From Methylobacter sp. (GTDB lineage: Bacteria > Pseudomonadota > Gammaproteobacteria > Methylococcales > Methylomonadaceae), in the NCBI RefSeq assembly GCF_023227905.1, contig NZ_JALOCF010000012.1:37262-101261 (forward strand): a stretch of 64,000 nucleotides of DNA, written 5' to 3'. The position numbers were made by a program, and so were the translations under genes. The notes under the pieces were generated by a model. That model made no database searches. It saw only the letters and a list, made by a program, of their open reading frames with translations, and was not told the origin of the DNA. Below are positions 53,527 through 62,126 of this stretch, piece after piece (the first letter of the stretch is position 1; every line of letters starts with the position of its first letter).

Positions 53527-53739
53527 TGTTTTTTGCCGTTCGTTTTATTGAAGCCAAGCATATCACACCGGCTTTGCCGGAAGCCTTTGCCGCGTCGATA
53601 GCTTGTTGCCAAAATTGTCGACAATGTTCAGCTTTAATTTAGTAAGTGCGATATATAATGTTAACAACGTCTCTTTAACAAAGAGCGCTTGACCTGACTT
53701 CGTTAGAAGTCCCATCCAAATCAATCTAAAGAGATTCCT

Positions 53740-54633
53740 ATGAAAATTAAATTATTGACGATAGGTATAAGCTCAGTTCTTTTGACAGCTTGTGTCACTG
53801 ACCCTTACACCGGACAATCCAGCCTCAGCAAGACAGCCATGGGCGGCGGACTGGGCGCAGCGGTCGGCGCAGGCGCGGGAACGCTGTTTGGCGGCAACGA
53901 TCTTCAGAATGCCGGATGGGGCGCTTTAGCCGGCGGCGCCCTTGGTGCGGCTGTGGGCGTGTATATGGATAAACAGCAAGAAGACATGCAGAAATCTTTA
54001 CAAGGCACCGGCATTGAAGTGCAGAGAACCGCGGAAAACACGCTGAACCTAACCATGCCGAGCAACGTTACTTTTGCATTTGATTCGGCGGATTTAACGC
54101 CGCAAGCACAAGGCGCCTTGGATTCAGTTGCGAGGGTACTAAATCAATACCCGGATTCGACGATCAACGTCACCGGTCATACCGACGATAAAGGCACAGA
54201 CAGTTATAATCAGGTGTTATCCGAGCGACGTGCAGCCAGCGTTGCAAGCTATTTATCGCAACATGGCGTAAATTTTTCCCGCTTGACCCAAAAGGGCATG
54301 GGCGAGAAGATGCCGAAAGTGCCTAATGTGAGTGAGGACAATCGCGGACAGAATCGCCGGGTAGAGTTGGCTATTGTCGCCAACAATAATGCGGGGGCGC
54401 AGCAAGGTAACCCACAACAACAACAACAACAACAACAAGGTTACCCACAACAGCAGGGTTATCCTCAACAACAAAGCTATCCTCAGCAACAAGGTTACCC
54501 GCAACAGCAGGGTTATCCGCAGCAGCAAGGTTACCCCCAACAACAAGGCTATCCGCAACAGCAGGGCTACCCGCAACAAGGTTATCCTCAGCAGCAGAAC
54601 TATCCGCAGCAGCCGTACTATTACCAACAATAA
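53740..54633 (+). CDS. OmpA-family lipoprotein with glycine zipper and PQQQGY repeats
   Basis: 297 residues. The lipoprotein signal peptide MKIKLLTIGISSVLLTAC has the lipobox LLTAC (Cys18). A glycine zipper (about 34-80) follows. The OmpA C-terminal-like peptidoglycan-binding domain (about 105-215) contains VTFAFDSADLTPQAQGALDS, GHTDDKGTDSYNQVLSERRA and NRRVELAI. The tail is a run of QQQQ and about 12 YPQQQ/GYPQQ units. AAAGAG lies seven bases before the ATG. An ATTGTCGACAAT palindrome lies 115 bases upstream. thiD starts four bases after the stop, so the genes are probably co-transcribed. Confidence 0.9.
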   Translation: MKIKLLTIGISSVLLTACVTDPYTGQSSLSKTAMGGGLGAAVGAGAGTLFGGNDLQNAGWGALAGGALGAAVGVYMDKQQEDMQKSLQGTGIEVQRTAENTLNLTMPSNVTFAFDSADLTPQAQGALDSVARVLNQYPDSTINVTGHTDDKGTDSYNQVLSERRAASVASYLSQHGVNFSRLTQKGMGEKMPKVPNVSEDNRGQNRRVELAIVANNNAGAQQGNPQQQQQQQQGYPQQQGYPQQQSYPQQQGYPQQQGYPQQQGYPQQQGYPQQQGYPQQGYPQQQNYPQQPYYYQQ

Positions 54634-54637
54634 CACC

Positions 54638-55429
54638 ATGAGCTTAAACCGCCCCGTTGTGCTTTCATTTTCCGGTCATGACCCCAGCGGAGGCGCTGGG
54701 GTTCAGGCCGACATTGAAGCTTTGGTCAGTCATCGTTGCCATGCCGCCAGCGTTATCACCGCCTTGACCGAGCAGGACACCCGGAATGTAAAAAAACTCA
54801 TCCCACAAAACCCGGAAGCCATTATTAGTCAAGCCACCACCTTGTTGGACGATCTGCCGGTCAAAGCTTTTAAAATCGGTTTAATCGGCCACCATGAAAC
54901 CGCTGCCGCCATTCATGAGATACTGAAACAACACCCGCATATTCCGGTGGTGTTGGACCCGGTGCTGGCGGCGGGTGGCGGCGCTGAGCTGTCAAACGAC
55001 CGGCTGATTGTCACTATTATTGACTTGCTGTTGCCCTGCACTACCGTGTTAACGCCGAACAGTGAAGAAGCGCGAAAGCTGGCCGGATTGCCCGATCTTA
55101 ACGACTGTGGCCTGGCATTACTGGAAAAAGGCTGCGACTATGTGCTGATCACCGGCAGCCATGAAGACACGCCTTCGGTCAGCAATCAGCTGTTCCATGA
55201 CCGGCACAGCTGGGAAACCTACACTTGGGACAGATTGCCGTTCAGCTATCATGGCTCTGGCTGCACACTGGCCTCCAGCATTGCGGCATTAATCGCGCAT
55301 GGCCTGGAGCCGTTGCAGGCGGTCATAGAGGCCCAGGAATACACCTGGAATTCATTACATGCTGCCTACCAACCGGGCCAAGGCCAGCATATTCCCAATC
55401 GATTTTTCTGGATGGACGAGAGTGATTAA
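54638..55429 (+). CDS. thiD: Hydroxymethylpyrimidine/phosphomethylpyrimidine kinase ThiD
   Basis: 263 residues from ATG at 54638; an upstream overlapping frame is not the start. The ribokinase-like fold shows FSGHDPSGGAGVQADIEALV at the start, the substrate loop VLDPVLAAGGGAEL, and the ATP/anion motif SYHGSGCTLASSIAALIAHG. It phosphorylates HMP and HMP-P for thiamine synthesis. No ribosome-binding site is seen; translation may be coupled to the OmpA-like gene, four bases upstream. Confidence 0.95.
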   Translation: MSLNRPVVLSFSGHDPSGGAGVQADIEALVSHRCHAASVITALTEQDTRNVKKLIPQNPEAIISQATTLLDDLPVKAFKIGLIGHHETAAAIHEILKQHPHIPVVLDPVLAAGGGAELSNDRLIVTIIDLLLPCTTVLTPNSEEARKLAGLPDLNDCGLALLEKGCDYVLITGSHEDTPSVSNQLFHDRHSWETYTWDRLPFSYHGSGCTLASSIAALIAHGLEPLQAVIEAQEYTWNSLHAAYQPGQGQHIPNRFFWMDESD

Positions 55430-56042
55430 GTTTCCAACCAACGGACTGTACGCGATCACTCAGACCGCGAACAAATCCGGCGATACCATTATCAGCGAAG
55501 TTGCCGCGGCCATTAAAGGCGGTGCAGCCGTTGTGCAATACCGGGACAAAAACCCGGTTGATGCGCCATTCCTTGCCCGCGAGCTGGTTAAAATCTGCCA
55601 TAGCCATAACGTGCCTTTATTGATCAATGACGACATCGAACTTGCGGCACTGGTCGGCGCCGACGGCGTTCACCTCGGCAGAGAAGACGGGGCTGTTATC
55701 CAGGCCAGAAAGCAGTTGGGCGGCGATGCGATTATCGGCGTGTCCTGTTACAACTTTGTCGAACTGGCCGTAGCCGCCCAGGAACAAGGCGCAACTTATG
55801 CGGCGTTCGGACGGTTTTTCCCGTCCTCGTCAAAACCGCTGGCGGCGCCCGCCCAGATTGAAACATTAAGGCAGGCGAAACTTGCCTTGACCATCCCCAT
55901 TGTCGCGATAGGCGGCATTCTGCCGGACAATGGCGGACAGCTGCTTGCAGCGGGAGCCGATTTGCTGGCGGTCATCGGCGGGATATTCGACGATCAGCCG
56001 GAACAATCGGCTCGGGCTTATCAGACTTTATTCAGCCGTTAA
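55422..56042 (+). CDS. thiE: Thiamine-phosphate synthase ThiE
   Basis: 206 residues from GTG at 55422, overlapping thiD by eight bases, with GGACGAGA upstream; longer frames run inside thiD. Motifs: KFPTNGLYAITQT, GGAAVVQYRDKN, LINDDIELAALVGADGVHLG, VSCYNFVELAVAA, AAFGRFFPSSSKP, VAIGGI and ADLLAVIGGIFD. It joins HMP-PP and thiazole phosphate. With thiD it forms a short thiamine operon. No TPP riboswitch is seen before thiD, as expected for its position behind another gene. Confidence 0.95.
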   Translation: MIKFPTNGLYAITQTANKSGDTIISEVAAAIKGGAAVVQYRDKNPVDAPFLARELVKICHSHNVPLLINDDIELAALVGADGVHLGREDGAVIQARKQLGGDAIIGVSCYNFVELAVAAQEQGATYAAFGRFFPSSSKPLAAPAQIETLRQAKLALTIPIVAIGGILPDNGGQLLAAGADLLAVIGGIFDDQPEQSARAYQTLFSR

Positions 56043-56051
56043 ATGCTTTCC

Positions 56052-57167
56052 TTAAACGCCATGAAAGTACCCGCCCTTAGAACCATGCCCTACTGGTAAC
56101 GCTACCGGCAACACCGGTTGTGGCGCTACTTTTTGATAAATCGCCACCGGATTGCCATCCAGCACGGTAAGGGCCTGATTTAACGCTGTTCGATCAAATT
56201 CAGGCAAGACCCGCGCCGCGCCAGTTCCTGACTGGCCAGCGGCATACACTCCATCCCTGGAGATCGCCGCGCCTGCTCCCGGCAGGCTTGCGGCATACAC
56301 ACCGTCCCTGGCGATATTGGCTTTCTGGATGAGCTTCAACGCCGTATCCAATCTCTGCTCCAGCGTCGTTTCTTCTCCTTCAAGATCGGGATGCGCTTCG
56401 ATGTATAACGTATTGTCCAGCCAGCCAACCTTGATCGGTTGTTTGACCATGTAAACCGGCGTTCCTACCGGAACCGAGTTATACAAAGCCTCAATATCTT
56501 CAGGATACATGCGCACGCAACCATGCGTTATCTGCATACCGATGCCGTAAATCTTATCTATATCGGTGCCGTGTATCAGGTAGCCTCCGGGTACGGCCAG
56601 ATGCAGCATGTAGGCTCCCAGAGGGTTATGCGGACCCGGCGGAACCACGCCCGGCAACGGATCGCCATTTGCGGCATGTTCGCGCCTGATCGATTCCGGC
56701 GGATGCCATGCCGGATCTTTGACCTTGCGTACAATTTTGGTTTTGCCCAGAGGCGTTTTCCAGTCTTGCCGACCGATGCCATGAGCAAAGGACATAACCT
56801 GCGGCGCAACGCCTTTTTGAGCCGGCGGATAATAATACATCCGGTATTCGGCGATATTCAGGGTAATGCCCTCGTGCGGCGTATCCGGCAAAATGCGTCT
56901 GTTGGATAAACGAACAATCTCGTCTTTTTTGACTTGCCAGCGATCAAGGTTCGGATTCAACCTGACGATTTCCGTTTGTCCCAAAAGAAAACGTCTTGCC
57001 ACATCCGGCAAAGTCTCGTTTTGCTCCGCACGCGTTAAAGGCACATCGTCTTGAAACTGGGTGATAACGCTGTCATTGCTATTTTCGGGCAACGTATAGG
57101 TCGTGGCATTAGCCGTACCGCCGAACACAGACAATAAGAACGAACAAGCAAATAGCGAACGGATTTT
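56052..57167 (-). CDS. L,D-transpeptidase (ErfK/YkuD family)
   Basis: 371 residues from ATG at 57167; an upstream TTG at 57215 would overlap the previous gene. The signal peptide MKIRSLFACSFLLSVFGGTA comes first. A LysM-like region (LPDVARRFLLGQTEIVRLNP) precedes the YkuD domain (about 95-240), which ends YLIHGTDIDKIYGIGMQITH and then GCVRM, holding the catalytic Cys and His. The tail carries a duplicated segment (ARDGVYAASLPGAGAA / SRDGVYAAGQSGTGAA). It makes 3-3 cross-links or attaches Lpp-type proteins to peptidoglycan. Convergent with thiE. Confidence 0.94.
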   Translation of the reverse strand, partial: KIRSLFACSFLLSVFGGTANATTYTLPENSNDSVITQFQDDVPLTRAEQNETLPDVARRFLLGQTEIVRLNPNLDRWQVKKDEIVRLSNRRILPDTPHEGITLNIAEYRMYYYPPAQKGVAPQVMSFAHGIGRQDWKTPLGKTKIVRKVKDPAWHPPESIRREHAANGDPLPGVVPPGPHNPLGAYMLHLAVPGGYLIHGTDIDKIYGIGMQITHGCVRMYPEDIEALYNSVPVGTPVYMVKQPIKVGWLDNTLYIEAHPDLEGEETTLEQRLDTALKLIQKANIARDGVYAASLPGAGAAISRDGVYAAGQSGTGAARVLPEFDRTALNQALTVLDGNPVAIYQKVAPQPVLPVALPVGHGSKGGYFHGV

Positions 57168-57207
57168 CATGAAGGTAATTTTCTCAGGTTTATTAACGGA
57201 AATTTTT

Positions 57208-57963
57208 TTAAGCAATTAACAGGACGATTCCCCACGCAATAAATGCGACGCCTACCACATTGCAAATGAGCTTTGCTTGCAGCGGCAAGGTTTTCTCCAA
57301 TACGACCAACAGGGTCATCAACGCCATTCCCAGCAGGTTCATTACGCCCACGACGAACATGATCAGCATTTGCGCCCAGCAACAGCCTATACAGTATGCA
57401 CCATGTTTTAATCCCATCTTGAATGCACCGGCTGACCCATCCTGCCATTCATTCAACAAAAAGCCCATTGGGGTTTTGCAGTGCACCAGACAGGCGTTTT
57501 TAATCGGCATAAACTGGTAAAAGCCAGCCACGAACAAAATACCGGCTGCCGATATTGAATTTTGGCTCTCCATCATCGGCGACAGCCAGGTCAGGCCATG
57601 CATTTGCCATTGCAGCAATGCCAACGCGGTGCTGAATAACATCCATATTCCCACATAGGCCGAAGTAAACAGGCCGGTCAACTTATAGACCGCCTTGTTT
57701 TGCTGCCGGCACACACGGGCAAACGCCAAAATCATCGGCATAGCGGAAGGCAGCATCATTGCCGCCATCATCACGGCCCACATAAAATAAACCAGAGCAA
57801 AGTCGATAAAGCGCCATGCCAATGGCTCTGAAGGCGGCATCCACATACTCGACATCGGCTGAGATGTCATTTGGGTATGTTGATAAATCAGATAGCTCCA
57901 GGCAGCAAAAACCCATGCCAGCACCATCGCTAAAATTGCAGTCTGCGTTTTAAGCCAATTCAT
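57208..57963 (-). CDS. DUF2182 integral membrane protein
   Basis: 251 residues with about seven TM segments. The family marks MMAAMMLPSAMPMILAFARV and LKHGAYCIGCCWAQMLIMFV, with their Met, Cys and His residues, are present; these led to the name 'predicted metal-binding integral membrane protein'. The start overlaps the DUF1326 stop by ATGA. The DUF1326-DUF2182 pair is often found together in proteobacteria. The substrate is not known. Confidence 0.93.
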   Translation of the reverse strand: MNWLKTQTAILAMVLAWVFAAWSYLIYQHTQMTSQPMSSMWMPPSEPLAWRFIDFALVYFMWAVMMAAMMLPSAMPMILAFARVCRQQNKAVYKLTGLFTSAYVGIWMLFSTALALLQWQMHGLTWLSPMMESQNSISAAGILFVAGFYQFMPIKNACLVHCKTPMGFLLNEWQDGSAGAFKMGLKHGAYCIGCCWAQMLIMFVVGVMNLLGMALMTLLVVLEKTLPLQAKLICNVVGVAFIAWGIVLLIA

Positions 57964-58571
57964 TGAGGTTGATAAACAAATGCGGAGAAATAACCGTTAC
58001 GTCCGGAAAACTGCCAGTCCTTATCGTAGTCCTGGTACTGGTAGTCTTTTGATTTGGCGACGATTGCAGGATGACTGGTTACCACGCACAAAGGCGGATT
58101 GTTAATCGTTGCCTGCCCGCCGGTTATGCCCTGGACACTTTCAATATCGGCTTGGGCTATGCCGGGAATAATCAAGCGCCGGCTGTTACCCTGTTCCTGA
58201 TAGTCGATTTTTACTTTTTTCACACCCAACACTTCGCTGACAAAGCTCATTAAAATGGCAGGGTGCCCGCCTTGTTGGCCGCTAAAAATTTGCACAATCG
58301 CATCCAATTGATGGTCATCTGCGCGCTCATCGACATACAAGGCCGCTTGCCAGTTGCCGTCTATCATGAGTCCCGGCGAATAACACGCCAACGCAACATT
58401 CAACCCATCCAGTGCTTGATCACCCAGGTGTCCCTGGTCAATATGCCATGCGACCAGCAATTTGCAGTCGCCTTGGCTCGGCGGTTGCAGCCATACGCAA
58501 GGACAGGAAGTTTCGCAGTTACAGGTTTCAAAATAGCTACCTTGCAAGATCCAGTTTTTGGTTTCCGACAT
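57960..58571 (-). CDS. DUF1326 protein with CNCExxCPC motif
   Basis: 203 residues, soluble. The N-terminal GSYFETCNCETSCPCVWLQP carries four Cys in the family's C-x-C-E-x-x-C-x-C pattern, which suggests a metal site. The rest is beta-rich (KVKIDYQEQGNSRRLIIPGI, then FSGRNGYFSAFVYQPQ). It is translationally coupled to the DUF2182 membrane protein. The SDR gene lies 10 bases upstream, so SDR-DUF1326-DUF2182 is one operon. Confidence 0.93.
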   Translation of the reverse strand: MSETKNWILQGSYFETCNCETSCPCVWLQPPSQGDCKLLVAWHIDQGHLGDQALDGLNVALACYSPGLMIDGNWQAALYVDERADDHQLDAIVQIFSGQQGGHPAILMSFVSEVLGVKKVKIDYQEQGNSRRLIIPGIAQADIESVQGITGGQATINNPPLCVVTSHPAIVAKSKDYQYQDYDKDWQFSGRNGYFSAFVYQPQ

Positions 58572-58581
58572 ATCACACCTC

Positions 58582-59316
58582 CTAAAACGGTTCTTTGAAC
58601 GGTCTCAAATCCAGCTCATGAGTCCATGCGCTGGGATGTTGTTGGTGAATGGCCCAATAGGTTTCGGCGATAGCGTCCAACTGTAGCAAGCCCTCTTTGC
58701 CTTTAGCTTTAACATAGTCCGGGAATTGGTTTTTTGCCCGGTCTCCGTCAATTACCCCGTCAATAACGGTATGCACCACATGGATGCCCTGCGGCGAGAA
58801 TTCTCTTGCCATGCCTTGCGCTAACGCCCTTAATCCGGCTTTGGCGGCGGCAAACCCGGTGAACGGCGGCTTTGCTCTTAACGACGCTGTCGCCCCGGTA
58901 AAAATCAGCGTTCCTTTATGCTTGTCTTTCATAGCGTTAATCGCTTCCTTGCCGAAAAAAAAGGCACCCAGGCAGTTTTGCCGCCACAGTGCGGTAAAGG
59001 TTTCCGCATCCGTTTCCAACAAAGGCGAGGGGATGTTGCTGTCAACGTTATAAACGGCAATATCAATGCTATGACCCTCCAATCGCGCCACTTTAAATAA
59101 ATGCGCTACATCGCACTCAACAGTGGCATCGGCAAGCACTATGCTGACTGAACCGCCTTTTTGCCGAATGTCTTCGGCAACCTGTTGAAGCTTGTCTTCA
59201 CTTCGCCCGGCTATATAAACGTGCAAACCTTTTGCTGCAAAATATTTGGCGAGTATAGCGCCCAGTCCCTGCCCTGGACCAACCCCGATAATAATGGCTG
59301 AACATTTTTTCTCCAT
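58582..59316 (-). CDS. Short-chain dehydrogenase/reductase-like protein lacking the catalytic Tyr
   Basis: 244 residues with a Rossmann start IIIGVGPGQGLGAILAKYFA, a variant of TGxxxGxG. The catalytic segment reads TGATASLRAKPPFTGFAAAK: Phe155 stands where SDRs have the Tyr of YxxxK, though Lys159 and Ser145 are present. Redox activity by the normal mechanism is therefore doubtful. The sequence VHTVIDGVIDGDRAK is typical of this branch. First gene of the operon with DUF1326 and DUF2182. Confidence 0.9.
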   Translation of the reverse strand: MEKKCSAIIIGVGPGQGLGAILAKYFAAKGLHVYIAGRSEDKLQQVAEDIRQKGGSVSIVLADATVECDVAHLFKVARLEGHSIDIAVYNVDSNIPSPLLETDAETFTALWRQNCLGAFFFGKEAINAMKDKHKGTLIFTGATASLRAKPPFTGFAAAKAGLRALAQGMAREFSPQGIHVVHTVIDGVIDGDRAKNQFPDYVKAKGKEGLLQLDAIAETYWAIHQQHPSAWTHELDLRPFKEPF

Positions 59317-59350
59317 CGTTAATTTCCTGAATTGAGTATCATTGAAGAAG

Positions 59351-59434
59351 GGCTAAAGGCTAAAGGCTAAAGGCTAAAGGCTAAAGGCTAAAGGCTAAAG
59401 GCTAAAGGCTAAAGGCTAAAGGCTAAAGGCTAAA
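59351..59434. repeat. Tandem heptamer repeat (GGCTAAA x12)
   Basis: Exactly 12 head-to-tail copies of GGCTAAA with no mismatch, 84 bases, starting 35 bases upstream of the SDR start codon. The array lies between the SDR gene and the methyltransferase gene. Confidence 0.97.
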
Positions 59435-59470
59435 AATTGAAAAAGTTCTTAACCATCAATGCAAGCTTTT

Positions 59471-59512
59471 TTCGCCCTTCGCCCTTCATCTTTCATCTTT
59501 CGTCTTTCGTCT
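59471..59512. repeat. Second heptamer array (TTCGCCC, TTCATCT, TTCGTCT, each twice)
   Basis: Six adjacent heptamers in doubled pairs, 42 bases, followed by TTTT at the 3' end of the methyltransferase gene. It keeps the same 7-base period as the neighbouring array but has a different, partly varied unit. Confidence 0.9.
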
Positions 59513-59515
59513 TTT

Positions 59516-60172
59516 TTAACCCTTTCTACCAAATATCAGCGAAAAGTTATTAGCAGGCATATTGATCTGCTCTTTTAACTCTAAGCCGTGATTTTCCGCC
59601 GCCTTTTTCAGATCGGCGACATCTTTTAAACCCCACTCTGAAACGCCAGCTGAACTTAATGTTTCATGGAACTCTTTATTGGAATCGGTGGTAAACGTGC
59701 CTTCCACTTGAAACGGTCCGTAAATCAGCAAAATGCCGTTATCATCCAGTAATCGCTCAGCGCATTTCATCATGCCGTCAGCAATAGAAATGGGCGCTAC
59801 CTGAAAAATATTGATGCAAAAAATTGCCGAAAATGAAAAGGGCTTACCGGCATTAAACCAAGTGTCTGGATCGGTTAAATCCAGATGAACAGGGTCGGCT
59901 ATATTGTCGTTTTTGTGATCGGTCGACAGTTTTTTGATATTCTCAAAAACCTCTTCATCCTTATCGGAAGGATGAAAATGCAGATGCTCGAAATGCGGTG
60001 CAAAAAAATTGATATGCATGCCGCTGCCGCTGGCGAGCTCCAAAACATTTGCAGGGTCTTTGGGCAGCTTTTCTTTTAAAACGCCTAAAAGCGGTTCGCG
60101 GTTGCGGTTTCCGGCCCAGGCTACATATTCGCTTAAGGGATGTGGATCTAAAGTTGGTTTATCTTGACTCAT
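59516..60172 (-). CDS. DUF938 SAM-dependent methyltransferase-like protein
   Basis: 218 residues. The SAM motif I is VLELASGSGMHINFFAPHF; the DUF938 start YVAWAGNRNREPLLGVLKEK is typical. Further marks: FCINIFQVAPISIADGMMKC and LLIYGPFQVEGTFTTDSN. GAGGAG lies seven bases before the ATG. The substrate of this family is not established. Confidence 0.92.
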   Translation of the reverse strand: MSQDKPTLDPHPLSEYVAWAGNRNREPLLGVLKEKLPKDPANVLELASGSGMHINFFAPHFEHLHFHPSDKDEEVFENIKKLSTDHKNDNIADPVHLDLTDPDTWFNAGKPFSFSAIFCINIFQVAPISIADGMMKCAERLLDDNGILLIYGPFQVEGTFTTDSNKEFHETLSSAGVSEWGLKDVADLKKAAENHGLELKEQINMPANNFSLIFGRKG

Positions 60173-60329
60173 TATTAACTCCTCATTGTTAGTTCCTCTT
60201 CAACAGCAGCAAGCGCCGTGCCAGTAATTATCAATAATTTTTTCTTTAAATTACAACAACTTGATTTTTTACTTTACCTCATTAATGAAGCTATGCTTCA
60301 ATGAGAGAAAATTTACTTCACAAAACATC

Positions 60330-61889
<1,560 letters not shown>

Positions 61890-62126
61890 TTATTGCAGCG
61901 GTTTGCATTTGAAACCCATTTTGCGCCGTTTAGGCTCGCATTCCATTTCCATAGACTCACTTTAATGGTAAATGAAAAATACGAGCCCAAGTCGCAATAT
62001 CGCCCCAGTCTGTTTTATGGCAAGAAGACCTGCTTTCCACTGCGATATAGCGACGTCATTTGCGGATAAAAAAGGACGCAACACAACAAGTGCGCTGCAT
62101 CCCTGGCGTTGCCCGTGTAAACGGTA

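Noticed and set aside
54253..54639. 128-residue minus-strand Leu/Arg repeat frame
   Set aside because: It is the complement of the PQQQGY-coding repeat in the OmpA-like lipoprotein gene.
59351..59512. Possible CRISPR array
   Set aside because: The units are 7 bases long and contiguous, with no spacers. These are simple tandem repeats, and no cas genes are present.
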